DNA from: an uncultured Sellimonas sp.
GTDB taxonomy: Bacteria; Bacillota; Clostridia; Lachnospirales; Lachnospiraceae
DNA length: 37,775 nt
Assembly: GCA_904393575.1 (NCBI GenBank)
Contig: CAJFMZ010000264.1
Span: forward strand, 1-37,775
Reading direction: 5' to 3'
Shown here: in pieces, positions 1 through 7,990 of the stretch
How the letters are laid out: the number at the start of each line of letters is the position of its first letter
How positions within the stretch are numbered: position 1 is the first letter of the stretch
The notes under the pieces: model-generated
Database searches by the model: none
What the model saw: only the letters and a program-made list of their open reading frames with translations
Told to the model about the DNA's origin: nothing
Program-made: the position numbers and the translations under genes

Positions 1-64
1 CACAGTAGCGAAGGATTTCAAAACTCGTGTTACAATGAAAAAAATATATTCAAGAGGCAAAAGC

Positions 65-676
65 ATGAAAAAGCACATGATCCCTAAAAACTCCTACTTG
101 TCGGATGATACAGTATGCTATTATAACCGTGATTATATCGGTTATCAAAAGCATGGAAATCCTGATTTTATCAACAGGCTTAAAAATATGACAGGGCGTT
201 ATGACGAATTGGATCTTGTGCGGGATTTCCTAAAAGTTTTTGATCTCGCCTACAAAGACATCCCTCAAATCATTGACGAGAAACACCTTGAAAATTGCGC
301 AGTTGCAATCATCCCCAGGTCAAAAGCAGAAAAAACATATGACCCCTCTCAACTTATTTTCAAAAAAGCAATTTCATGCGTTGCAGATAAACTCAATCTT
401 TACAACGCAACAGACGCGATCAGGCGCGTCACCGACACAAAAACAACTCACTCCTGGAGGCTGGAAAACAACTCCGGAAAAATGCCCCATCGAGGCATCA
501 CAAAAGAGTCCTGCAATATCGATTCCGCTCTTTTTCGCAACAAAGATGTCATCCTGGTCGACGATATCTATACCGAAGGCGTTTATGTAGCTGAAGATTG
601 TATGCAAACCCTCTTGGATTTCGGCGCAAAACGTGTTATACTGTATGTAATTGCAAAGACGAGGAACAGATCATGA
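65..676 (+). CDS. Phosphoribosyltransferase-like protein (first gene of PRTase-DprA-HAD cassette)
   Basis: About 203 residues. The C-terminal third carries a PRPP-binding loop of type I phosphoribosyltransferases, VILVDDIYTEGVYV: hydrophobic strand, paired Asp, then a loop where a T/TGxT is usual. The fold resembles ComF/orotate-type PRTases; the substrate is unknown. I chose the ATG at 65 because AGAGGC lies just upstream; an in-frame ATG at 35 has no ribosome site, and TACAAT at 31-36 could be a -10 box. The stop overlaps the next start as ATGA (673-676), implying translational coupling to the DprA-like gene. Seen: the motif and the overlap. Inferred: a nucleotide- or DNA-related role with its neighbours. 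It may act in purine salvage, or in uptake or defence as ComF and DprA families do. Confidence 0.72.
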   Translation: MKKHMIPKNSYLSDDTVCYYNRDYIGYQKHGNPDFINRLKNMTGRYDELDLVRDFLKVFDLAYKDIPQIIDEKHLENCAVAIIPRSKAEKTYDPSQLIFKKAISCVADKLNLYNATDAIRRVTDTKTTHSWRLENNSGKMPHRGITKESCNIDSALFRNKDVILVDDIYTEGVYVAEDCMQTLLDFGAKRVILYVIAKTRNRS

Positions 677-1509
677 TCACCGAAGTTGCCATGCGCTTGT
701 ACGCCGCAAAGAAAGAGGGTATTATCCGATCAAACGCGCAATTCTGGCGCGAATATTCGCATGGCAACAAAATCGCCCACCTTTCGGTCAAACCTGAAAA
801 ATATGTTTCCGAAATCGAAAAAGCCGGGATTAGCCTGATCTGCGCATTGGATGACGGGTTCCCCCCTCTTCCTGACAGCAAGCCGAGCGAAAAGCCGTAT
901 TTATTTGCATACAAAGGCGATATTTCTCTCCTTTACGACAGGGCAAACAATATTGCAGTCGTGGGGACGCTCACCCCGTGCCCAAAAGTTCTCCGCCGTG
1001 AACGCGCCGCCGTTGAGGCACTTACAGAGCGGGGGCTTCATATTGTGAGCGGCCTTGCAGAAGGCTGCGACACCGCCGCCCACGAGGAGTGCCTGAGACG
1101 CGGCGGAAAGACAATCGCTTTTCTGCCTTCCACGATTTCCAATATCTATCCAAAAGCAAACGCACCACTTGCAGAGAGCATCGTTCAAAACGGCGGACTG
1201 ATCCTCACGGAGTACATTGCAGAACCTGAAACGCGCTATGAATGCGTGCGCAGATTGATCGAACGCGACAGATTGCAGGCAATGTTTGCAGGAAATATTC
1301 TCCTCGTCGCCAGCAATCTTCCCGGTCAGGGCGACAGCGGATCACGCCACGCCATGGAAAAGGCAAAAACTTATGGCGCCGGACGGTTTGTTTTGTATGA
1401 TCGGACAACCGATGCCGACGACCCGTTGTTTGCTCTAAATCGTCAGCTCCTTGGCGACGGCGCTTCAATCTTTACACGCAATGCCTTAAACAGCTTATCT
1501 TACCCATGA
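673..1509 (+). CDS. Short DprA/Smf-like SLOG-domain protein
   Basis: About 278 residues. The Rossmann-like DprA core is recognisable: a strand with AVVGT in the middle, then GLHIVSGLAEGCDTAAHEE, matching the SGLAxGIDTAAH signature of DprA, then YPKAN and GGLILTEY, matching the YPxxN and GxxxSEY signatures. The phosphate-binding stretch near the end is NLPGQGDSGSRHAMEKAK instead of the usual SGxxxTAxxA. Classical DprA loads RecA on single-stranded DNA during transformation; this version is divergent, has only a short N-terminal extension and lacks an obvious C-terminal winged helix. The ATG at 673 has GAGGA 8 bp upstream. It overlaps the PRTase stop and the HAD start by ATGA on both sides, so all three genes should be co-translated. 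SLOG-family nucleotide sensing in conflict systems is an alternative role. Confidence 0.75.
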   Translation: MITEVAMRLYAAKKEGIIRSNAQFWREYSHGNKIAHLSVKPEKYVSEIEKAGISLICALDDGFPPLPDSKPSEKPYLFAYKGDISLLYDRANNIAVVGTLTPCPKVLRRERAAVEALTERGLHIVSGLAEGCDTAAHEECLRRGGKTIAFLPSTISNIYPKANAPLAESIVQNGGLILTEYIAEPETRYECVRRLIERDRLQAMFAGNILLVASNLPGQGDSGSRHAMEKAKTYGAGRFVLYDRTTDADDPLFALNRQLLGDGASIFTRNALNSLSYP

Positions 1510-2013
1510 AATACCTGTTCGATTTAGACGAGACTCTGATCCATTCAGATTCTTTGAATATGCGGATATCCGCGGATCGAAGACTGTCTCCGATTAACAC
1601 GAGATTCTCTGCAATTTATCCCTACTACCGACCTGAAAAAAATCATTAAAATCAAACAGAACTACTTCACAAAATCGTGGCTGCCATACAGGATTGTCCT
1701 CAACACCGCCCTTCTTCAAAGAATCAGGGAATACGGAAAGACAAATTGTTATTTATGGACTAGCGCAAGCAAACAAAGAGCGCTATCTGTTTTAAGACGC
1801 TGCAAACTAAAACATTTTTTCAACAGGATACTTTTCAATAAAAAGACGAATATTTCTGCGTCGATGCAAAAACTGAAAGGACAGCTTCATTCAGACAAAT
1901 TTATTATTTTTGACAATGATCCTGCCCTGTTTGAGAACCATCATATCCAAATCATGGAACGCATTGTTTCGGAAAAATTTCACGTCTATGTTTATTCGGT
2001 CGATATACGGTAA
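1506..2013 (+). pseudogene. HAD-superfamily hydrolase, frameshifted
   Basis: The ATG overlaps the DprA-like stop. The first frame begins with HAD motif I, MKYLFDLDETLIHSD, but runs to a stop at 1647-1649. A second frame, open from about 1558 to the TAA at 2011, continues with plausible HAD sequence: CGYPRIEDC, a cap-like IKIKQNYFTKSWLPYR, motif II-like LWTSASKQRAL, and motif IV-like FIIFDNDPALF. The switch is near 1555-1560, and a short stretch after SDSLN may also be missing, so this looks like a small deletion that breaks frame. HAD enzymes dephosphorylate small molecules or nucleotides, and this one would complete a PRTase-DprA-HAD set. It may be inactive, or the break may be a sequence error. 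The 3' end overlaps the antisense Rep-like frame by 123 bp. Confidence 0.7.
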
Positions 2014-2271
2014 ATATACGGGTGTGAGAGCGAGACGTGTGCTTGTCACAAAAAAACCAAACTCCTGCAAGTTGATTTTCCTCACCATACGGGTACGACG
2101 GGATATCAGATTCCTGACCTTCCTGCGCAGGTTGACTTCCACATATATTTTCGCAGCCTCCGCATCCTGAAAATAAGGGCGCATCCCTTTGAGGATCGCT
2201 GCCTTTCGCTTATAACGCGGCAGGCTTTGATATTTCTCATACAGTTCCTCGAAGAGCTCCTTCTTCGTCAT
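1891..2271 (-). pseudogene. Truncated rolling-circle Rep-like N-terminal fragment
   Basis: The first ~80 residues are basic and look like the N-terminus of replication-associated proteins of integrated Clostridia elements: LYEKYQSLPRYKRKAAIL, then RRKVRNLISRRTRMVRKINL, then a beta strand EFGFFVT where the first Rep motif would begin. From about residue 84 the frame is only the complement of the HAD gene, and the HUH and tyrosine motifs of a full Rep are absent. The gene starts at ATG 2271 after AGAGAGG and follows the stop of the upstream small gene by 8 bp, so it belongs to the minus-strand mobile module. I infer that the element is cut off at about 2014-2040 against the PRTase-DprA-HAD cassette. 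The family assignment is from memory of similar proteins and is moderate. Confidence 0.5.
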
Positions 2272-2279
2272 TTGCCTCT

Positions 2280-2531
2280 CTATGACCGATTTTTTGGACG
2301 GCGTATCCGATATTTCGGATCACCTTCATCAACTTCTTCCGCAAGAGGAAACGGCGCGTCCTCGGTTGAGGGCGCGCTTTCTGTTTCCTGTTTCTGTCCG
2401 TCTGATATCTCATCCGTGACAGTGATGACTTCCTCGTGTGGTTTTCTTCGCGGTCTGTAGGGTCGCTCGGTATGAGGAATTGCGATATAATGACTTCCGT
2501 CTGAATAGATCTTACACTTCGGATATGGCAT
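2280..2531 (-). CDS. Small protein of unknown function, mobile-element module
   Basis: 83 residues with a conserved-looking N-terminus, MPYPKCKIYSDGSHYIAIPH, followed by a basic PYRPRRKP stretch and a low-complexity acidic, Ser/Pro-rich tail. There is no signal peptide or membrane segment. The ATG at 2531 has a strong AAGGAGGGG site. It lies between the broken membrane ATPase (60 bp upstream) and the Rep-like fragment (8 bp downstream). I do not recognise a characterised family. The context suggests an accessory gene of an integrated plasmid-like element, perhaps a Rep helper or DNA-binding protein. Confidence 0.6.
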   Translation of the reverse strand: MPYPKCKIYSDGSHYIAIPHTERPYRPRRKPHEEVITVTDEISDGQKQETESAPSTEDAPFPLAEEVDEGDPKYRIRRPKNRS

Positions 2532-2591
2532 AACCCCTCCTTATTTTTGCATGGGGATAACAGAGCCGAAAAACATTCGGCCCTGCCCCGT

Positions 2592-4685
2592 TCATGCGCC
2601 GTACAGCGCACGGATAAAGTAGCTGTTCTGCGCCTTCAGCTCGTCCACAGACACCCGCTCCGTGACGTACTCGCGATAATCCGCAAGTCCTATCCCGCTT
2701 TTGCTCGCCATATCGTTGAAGTAGTCCGAGAAACAGTCCGTGGCGAACCTGCGCGCGTAGATCTTCTGATTCATCAGAAAGTACTTCTTGTTCTCGACTT
2801 TGCCGTCCATCGTGCCGCGCTCTTTCTCGATTTTCAGGATGCAGTACCCGTACCTATTGTGCATACGCAGGTCGCGCCGCCAGAGCCATGCCGTGATACT
2901 TTTGAGGCTATGTACGAGCAAAGTATTGTCCCCTCTGCGAAAACGGAAGTTCATATACAGCCGCATGAACTTGTTGAACGCCCACTCGCTCATCATCTCC
3001 TCTATCGTGTAGAACGGCAATGCCAACCGCTGATTGCCCGAGGAGACGATATGGATGACGTCGCACAAATCCCTCGCGTCCGCGCCCCAGCTTTCAGGGC
3101 GCTGCTCATCGGTGAATACCTTGATGAACGGAAAGTTATCCACCGTAGCAGAGTGGCGGCACATTTTCAGCCATGAGTTGAACAGATCATTCTTCTGATT
3201 GGTCTCGTCTGTACCCTTTTTTACTTCCTTGAGTTCCAGATTGTTCCCGCGCTCCTTGCCGATCTCCGTAATGGCGACAACGCCGAACTCGAAGCTTCCG
3301 GCTTTTGGATTGTTCTCAATGACCTTCTTCCCGAGCCGAAGGACGTCGAAATCGAGGATATGCACGTGCCGCCCGTCCGTAATGCCCTCGGGGAAGAAGT
3401 CCATCTGCCACATGGGAAAGTTCCCCCTGTCCGCACACACATTGTCCGTGCGGATGGAGTAATTCGCCACGATAAGGCTGCTCTCCAAAACATAGATGAA
3501 GTAAGCCATCGCATACGTTTCCAATACCTCGAACAGCCCGTTAACTTTGAGCGCATCGTCGAAGGTATCGCCGTATCTTTGCAGTTCGTAGCCATATATC
3601 TGCCAACGAACGTTATGATGACGGGCAAATCGCTGTCTTTTGAGTGCCACTCATTCCTTGACCGAGGCGAGGTTATACACTGTGCCGTGCTCCATGCACG
3701 CGCGCAGCTCGTCCTCGAACATGATCCACGGAAAATGCGGCAGCTTCATGTCGTTGGTTTGCAGGATAGACAGCGCTTTCTGGCGGAACATGACCTCCTG
3801 CGAGAGTACCATGTCCGTAATGAGCGTCGTCTTTCGCTTTCCCATAGAGCCGCAAGCCATACTGACTATGGGCAGTTCATTGATGAACCCGCAGTTCCTT
3901 GCCTCGAAGTGCCGCAGGCGGTTGAGCGCGACATTCTTGCGCCAGCGGTTGAAAAGCAGCCATGCAACGGTCACAATGCTCCACCACGGGAAGTGGCGGA
4001 AAATGACCTGCAAGTCGATAAACAGCTTACACACCTGCACATACAGATTGCCGATGTCGAAGCTCAACACGAAGTAGAAGTAATACGCAAAGAAGCCTAT
4101 AACGACGCTTGCAAGGTTGAGGTGGAATACCCAAAGGAGCACCCAACAAACGACGATCCACAGATGCCTCTTCAGAAAGGCAAGATAGCTTTTGATCCCT
4201 CTTTTTATGGGCTGATATGTCCGCTTCGCCAGCCATTTAAAGATACGAAGCGGGAGCGTATCGTGGTTATGTTTGGTATTCGACTTGCGGTACATCGCCC
4301 GCACGATGATGACGAGCAGCAGCACACACGGCAATGCAATGATAAGGACTTTTGCGATAATCCCCAACACACTTCCAACCTTCGCCCAATATCCCGCAAA
4401 GTTCCCGCCGCTGATGAGCAACGAGAAGTACTTGCCCGCCGCAGCGGTAAAACCCGCAAAATCGGACGGCAGAAGCACGTCCCATTGCATGACGGCGGAA
4501 TATTCCGTGACCGTAGGCGTAAAGGAATAGTCCACCCCGAACAGCGCGCAGAAATAGTACGCGACGGACAGCCCCAGATCGCGGCACGCCTCGCCGAAAC
4601 GCAGATAGGACTGCCAAAACACCGCTCCGAGCGCAAGAAAGGCTAGCGAAATGATGACCGTGATAGCATAATTTGCCTTTTTCAT
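2592..4685 (-). pseudogene. Membrane-anchored P-loop ATPase of a mobile element, broken by in-frame TGA
   Basis: Reads as one frame of about 697 residues interrupted by a TGA at 3653-3651. Start: ATG 4685, with GGAGG 8 bp upstream (ATG 4688 is also possible). The first ~240 residues hold several hydrophobic segments: one at the very N-terminus, one around IIAKVLIIALPCVLLLVIIV, and a cluster near HLWIVVCWVLLWVF. The cytosolic ATPase part starts with CGSMGKRKTTLITD, a Walker A loop in which the Gly before the Lys is Arg (CGA; GGA expected). The frame after the TGA begins GTG GCA CTC and continues without shift, holding charged ATPase-like sequence such as PMWQMDFFP to the stop at 2592. The design recalls TraG/VirD4- or Zot-like DNA-transfer ATPases. 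Two lesions suggest decay; GTG re-initiation of the second half is possible. Confidence 0.65.
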
Positions 4686-4727
4686 CATAACAACCTCCGA
4701 TTCGACATTTTTTCTGTTTCCCACACC

Positions 4728-4756
4728 TTGACGCATCCCTGATTTTATGATAAACT
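4728..4756 (+). promoter_or_regulatory. Promoter of the AAA_14/DUF4143 gene
   Basis: TTGACG at 4728-4733, a 17-bp spacer and TAAACT at 4751-4756. It points into the gene starting at 4792, whose ribosome site AAAGGGAG lies a few bases before the ATG. It sits in the short divergent gap beside the broken membrane ATPase. Confidence 0.6.
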
Positions 4757-4791
4757 AAATTTGATTTTAGATTATCGTAAAGGGAGCTTTT

Positions 4792-6009
4792 ATGTATATC
4801 AAGCGTGCAATGGAAGAGAAGTTTTTACGCATGAGCGCCTTCTTTAAAGCGGTGCTGGTAACAGGGGCGCGGCAGGTCGGCAAGACGACTATGCTGCGAC
4901 ACCTCTCCAAAGACAGAACTTATGTCAGTTTGGATGACGCCGATGCCCTGCTCCTCGCCAAACAAGATCCGAAACTTTTTTTCATGCGTTTTAACCCCCC
5001 TGTACTCATCGACGAAGTGCAGAAGGCGCCCGAACTGTTCCCTTATATCAAGCTTATGTGCGACGCTTCCGATGAGAAGGGGCTGTTTTGGCTCACGGGT
5101 TCCGAGCAGTACAGCATGATGGCGCACATCACCGAGTCGCTCGCCGGCAGGATCGGAATAATGACGCTGCATCCCCTCTCCTATCAGGAATTACACGCAA
5201 TTACCTTCGACGCCCCTCTCGATCTCTCTCTGCAAGGTCTTTTACACAGAGAAGCGCAGGCAAAGCCATTTGATATGGAGAGCATTTTCGACGCCATCTG
5301 GCGGGGCGGTATGCCGCAGGCGCAAAATGCCACGTCGGAAGAACTTTCCATGTATTTTTCTTCCTATGCGAGCAGCTATGTGATGCGCGATGTTGCACAG
5401 GCAGGCGGCGTGACGGACGAGGTGCGTTTCATCAAATTTCTCACCGCCTGCGCTGCAAACGTAGCGGGACAACTCAATCTCAACAATCTTGCAACAGTCG
5501 CGGAGATCTCCGCGCCAACCGCAAAGGCATGGCTCTCCATTCTGGAACGGTTGCATATCGTATATTTATTACAGCCCTATTCAAGCAACAAATTCAAACG
5601 CCTTGCCAAAACGCCGAAGCTGTACTTTACGGATACCGGATTTTGCGCATATCTTGCCAAATGGCTGAGCAGGGATGTTTTGATGAACGGCAATGCCGCC
5701 GGACACTATTTTGAGAACTTTGCCCTGATGGAACTCATCAAAGACCTTGATTATTCCACGCAAAATTACGATCTCACCTACTTCCGCGACAGCAATCAAA
5801 AAGAGGTCGATCTGTTCTTGGAAATGGGCGGTGCGATCCATCCGCTGGAAATCAAACTCTCCGCAAGCCCCGATCGACGCGAAGTAAAAAAGTATGCAAT
5901 GTTAGAAAACAATGATATCCCCCGCGGAGCAGGCGGCATCGTCTGCATGAGTCCGACTGTCATTCCTATCACAGAACAAGACAGTTTCATTCCGGTAACT
6001 TTGCTGTAA
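4792..6009 (+). CDS. AAA_14/DUF4143 family ATPase
   Basis: 405 residues, the typical length of this family. Walker A GARQVGKT is at residues 25-32, Walker B VLIDEVQ near 71-77, a sensor-like LTGSEQ near 101-106, and the family signature ESLAGRIG follows. The middle and C-terminal part is the DUF4143 region, with a winged-helix-like NNLATVAEISAPTAKAWLSIL and a C-terminal EVDLFLE...HPLEIK that resembles a PD-(D/E)XK nuclease core. These proteins are common in Bacteria and Archaea, often several per genome and near mobile DNA; their biological role is not established. The gene has its own promoter and terminator and is inserted, in opposite orientation, between two minus-strand mobile-element modules, so it behaves as a stand-alone cargo gene. 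Family call is certain, function is not. Confidence 0.92.
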   Translation: MYIKRAMEEKFLRMSAFFKAVLVTGARQVGKTTMLRHLSKDRTYVSLDDADALLLAKQDPKLFFMRFNPPVLIDEVQKAPELFPYIKLMCDASDEKGLFWLTGSEQYSMMAHITESLAGRIGIMTLHPLSYQELHAITFDAPLDLSLQGLLHREAQAKPFDMESIFDAIWRGGMPQAQNATSEELSMYFSSYASSYVMRDVAQAGGVTDEVRFIKFLTACAANVAGQLNLNNLATVAEISAPTAKAWLSILERLHIVYLLQPYSSNKFKRLAKTPKLYFTDTGFCAYLAKWLSRDVLMNGNAAGHYFENFALMELIKDLDYSTQNYDLTYFRDSNQKEVDLFLEMGGAIHPLEIKLSASPDRREVKKYAMLENNDIPRGAGGIVCMSPTVIPITEQDSFIPVTLL

Positions 6010-6015
6010 TCCCTC

Positions 6016-6049
6016 CTCCGACCGAACTTCCTCGGTCGGAGTTTTATTT
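6016..6049 (+). terminator. Rho-independent terminator of the AAA_14 gene
   Basis: Perfect 10-bp stem CTCCGACCGA (6016-6025) with TCGGTCGGAG (6032-6041), 6-nt loop, followed by TTTTATTT. It lies 7 bp after the gene's stop. Confidence 0.9.
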
Positions 6050-6084
6050 GCCGTGTAAATGAGATAGCCGATCAGCAGGGCAGT

Positions 6085-6330
6085 TTATTCAACGTACTCT
6101 CTGACATACGTTGAAACGGGGATGCGGTTGCCGTCTATATGAGCGCGGTCTTTAAACGCTTTCTCATACTCACGGTCTTTTTGCATCGTACGGCGGTGAT
6201 AGGTATCGTAGCTATACAGATACGTTCCCGCCTCCGGATCGTCGCTGATCCCGATCTCCTGAAATACGATGTACTCCCGCGTGCGGTACACATTCGTCAC
6301 CTGTGCGAGATATTCATCTGCCATCTTCAT
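6085..6330 (-). CDS. Small unknown protein, last gene of HTH mini-operon
   Basis: 81 residues from the ATG at 6330, chosen because a near-perfect AAAGGAGGTG sits 6-7 bp upstream; an in-frame extension to 6366 has no such site. The protein is rich in Tyr, Arg and acidic residues (TYLYSYDTYHRR), soluble, without recognised domains. It overlaps the stop of the preceding gene by 17 bp, so it is translated from the same message as the sigma-like and HTH proteins. No function can be assigned; the setting is a small mobile-element regulatory operon. Confidence 0.6.
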   Translation of the reverse strand: MKMADEYLAQVTNVYRTREYIVFQEIGISDDPEAGTYLYSYDTYHRRTMQKDREYEKAFKDRAHIDGNRIPVSTYVREYVE

Positions 6331-6646
6331 GCTCGTCACCTCCTTTGTCGGTTTTTTCAAACGCACCCTGAAAGAATGCGTACAGCTGTCTGTTCAGATA
6401 ACGGATATGTCCCTCGCTGTATCCCCACTTCTCCGCAAGCGACGCCTGCGTGTTGTTATCTGTATACAAAGAGATATAGAGGTCATACAGCTTAGGCGGA
6501 GCAGTCTGAACCGCTTCGTTATACTTCCTCGCAAGCTCCACTGCGGCATTTTTTGCCACACAGTCCGAAGCTCTATCGAACATCACCTTATGTGAATAGT
6601 AATATCGGATATCCTGTAATTCCCTTCGGATCTGTTCCGTCGTCAA
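6314..6646 (-). CDS. Sigma-70 region 4-like small HTH protein
   Basis: 110 residues. The C-terminal part, TQASLAEKWGYSEGHIRYLN, has the spacing of a helix-turn-helix like sigma-70 region 4 or phage ArpU-type activators; the N-terminus is a helical segment with RRELQDIRYYYSHK. The start is a TTG at 6646 that overlaps the stop of the upstream HTH gene (TTGA), with GGAGG about 7 bp before it. Three coupled minus-strand genes (6975 to 6085) follow one promoter. Likely a transcription factor controlling the adjoining element genes, but the target is unknown. Confidence 0.6.
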   Translation of the reverse strand: MTTEQIRRELQDIRYYYSHKVMFDRASDCVAKNAAVELARKYNEAVQTAPPKLYDLYISLYTDNNTQASLAEKWGYSEGHIRYLNRQLYAFFQGAFEKTDKGGDEHEDGR

Positions 6647-6975
6647 ATTCTGTCCTCCTTCTTCTTGCCGAACTTCTTCAATATCGAACGAAGCACGCAG
6701 CTGTCGCTTTCGCTCACCTCTTCTGTAAGCCTTACAAGCACTTCCGTCTGCTCCTCTGTAAGATAACGCCCGTCCAACCGAAAATTGTCCATGATATGAA
6801 TCCCTCCGCCTTTCCCCGGAATGGCAAAGATCGGATACTTCCGTGACAAGAGCAGCAGATCATGATCGTTTGTCCGTTTGCTCACGCCGAACTCGAAAGC
6901 AAGATTGGCTCGCGTCGTAAACTTGTCCGAGCTCAAAGCCTCCAAGATGGCGCGACGTCTGTCTGCCGCCGTCAC
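6643..6975 (-). CDS. HTH (DeoR/WYL-type winged helix) regulator
   Basis: 110 residues with an N-terminal winged helix: RRRAILEALSSDKFTTRANL, then a recognition helix FGVSKRTNDHDLLLLSRKYP, then a wing with the Gly-rich PGKGGGIHI. This is the layout of the DNA-binding part of DeoR/WYL regulators, but there is no effector domain after it; the protein ends with a Lys-rich tail. Start is GTG at 6975 after AAGGAGGGG. A promoter and a perfect palindrome lie 45-95 bp upstream, so autoregulation is plausible. It leads the three-gene minus-strand operon. Confidence 0.7.
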   Translation of the reverse strand: MTAADRRRAILEALSSDKFTTRANLAFEFGVSKRTNDHDLLLLSRKYPIFAIPGKGGGIHIMDNFRLDGRYLTEEQTEVLVRLTEEVSESDSCVLRSILKKFGKKKEDRI

Positions 6976-7019
6976 GTTTCCCCTCCTTCCGCCGATTTCT
7001 GCCCGTATTCTACAGGCTA

Positions 7020-7042
7020 AAGGTGCAGGTTTTCTGCACCTT
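7020..7042. repeat. GGTGCAG palindrome overlapping promoter (putative operator)
   Basis: Perfect 9-bp inverted repeat, AAGGTGCAG at 7020-7028 and CTGCACCTT at 7034-7042, spacer GTTTT. It overlaps the -10 box of the HTH operon promoter. The same core with the same spacer size recurs at 37186-37214 and, degenerated, at 37235-37261. Confidence 0.8.
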
Positions 7043-7068
7043 ATAAAATTTTTTTCTTACTTTTTCAA
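7040..7068 (-). promoter_or_regulatory. Promoter of the HTH mini-operon
   Basis: On the minus strand TTGAAA (7068-7063), 17-bp spacer, TATAAG (7045-7040). Transcription would start near 7033, inside the palindrome, about 58 bp before the GTG start at 6975. Confidence 0.65.
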
Positions 7069-7087
7069 AAATTTTTTCCCATAATGC

Positions 7088-7143
7088 AAAAAGGTCCCGA
7101 CACAGACCGCTACTGTCAGCGATCTGCTGTCGAGACCTTTTTT
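7088..7143 (-). terminator. Terminator of the glycan/amino-sugar operon
   Basis: Long hairpin with arms 7088-7102 and 7128-7143 (AAAAAGGTCCCGACA pairing with TGTCGAGACCTTTTTT apart from one G-U type position) and an inner partial stem around CAGACC/GATCTG. On the minus strand it ends in a T run. It is located 59 bp after the PIG-L stop at 7202. The A/T tracts on both sides could make it bidirectional. Confidence 0.75.
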
Positions 7144-7201
7144 CAAGGCTGTACCACTCGATATTTTACTATTCCCTTATACAGACATAAGTTTTTCCTG
7201 T

Positions 7202-7990
7202 CTATTCAAAAAATTTTCCGATTGTTTCTCTGACCTGCGCTTTGAAGCGGTCGACAAAGCCCGCGATATAGTCGGCAATATCGACCTTCTTATCCATGAG
7301 CGAGGTTAAATCCATCGCGTAATTGAGTGCGGAATAGGTATCGCACGCATGGCTTGCGGAGAACGTCGCATTCGCAAGCCTGCGCCCCTCCGCAGCGAGG
7401 TCGTACCGCTTGCCGCCGACGATCTGACTGTCGAACACCGCCGAAAGACAGCGCATCAGGTTGGGGTGCGGACCACAGTCGAGGTACACCTTTTCGTCGT
7501 CGCAGAGCCAATCCAGATCGCGCCATACTTCGCAGCCGTACACCTTTTCGGGGCGCTCCTCGGGTACAAGAGTGCGCAACGCCGCTATTACTTTAAGAGC
7601 CGTTGCAACGTGCGTCTCGTGCTTGTCCGCAAGATTGTGGGTGTAGAGATACTTCGGCTTTGCTGTTCGGATAAGGTCGGCAAGTTCTTCGACGATTTTG
7701 GGAATGGCTAAAAATCCGTACTCGCCTACGCAAGCCGCCTTCTTCTGTTCGACGATGCGCACTTTTTTCATCTGCTCGTCCGTGTAGTCCGCGTATAAGC
7801 CGCTTCTTGGACTCCCCGCGCCGTCCGTCACGACGATGGCGCCAAACCACTTGTCTTGATTCCCGAAACACTCCGCAATGGGCGCGTACGCCATGAATTC
7901 GATGTCGTCCTGATGCGCGGAAATGGCAAGATGCGTCGTACGGGAAATTGCCGCTTGTTCCTGCGCTCCGTCCGGAATATATGTGATCAT
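7202..7990 (-). CDS. PIG-L/LmbE-family N-acetylglucosamine-type deacetylase
   Basis: 262 residues. The zinc site is clear: AHQDDIE at residues 25-31 (family AHPDDE) and ADKHETHV in the middle (family PDHxxVH). PIG-L enzymes remove the acetyl group of GlcNAc-containing substrates such as GlcNAc-inositol, GlcNAc-malate or chitobiose. Start is ATG 7990 with AAAGGAGAT upstream, overlapping the ROK kinase stop as ATGA; a longer frame upstream only shadows the kinase. No signal peptide, so it acts in the cytoplasm. Coupled to a sugar kinase and NagB, it is well placed to provide the free amine of glucosamine, replacing NagA. The true substrate (free GlcNAc, disaccharide or a thiol precursor) is inferred. 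Confidence 0.88.
   Translation of the reverse strand: MITYIPDGAQEQAAISRTTHLAISAHQDDIEFMAYAPIAECFGNQDKWFGAIVVTDGAGSPRSGLYADYTDEQMKKVRIVEQKKAACVGEYGFLAIPKIVEELADLIRTAKPKYLYTHNLADKHETHVATALKVIAALRTLVPEERPEKVYGCEVWRDLDWLCDDEKVYLDCGPHPNLMRCLSAVFDSQIVGGKRYDLAAEGRRLANATFSASHACDTYSALNYAMDLTSLMDKKVDIADYIAGFVDRFKAQVRETIGKFFE

Noticed and set aside
598-672. Upstream extension of the DprA-like gene
   Set aside because: It lies inside the PRTase gene in another frame; ATG 673 has GAGGA and the ATGA overlap.
3651-3653. TGA read as an amino acid (recoding) in the ATPase
   Set aside because: Other genes in the window end with TGA (PRTase, DprA-like, ROK kinase, GH3), there is no selenocysteine-type context, and the P-loop is damaged as well.
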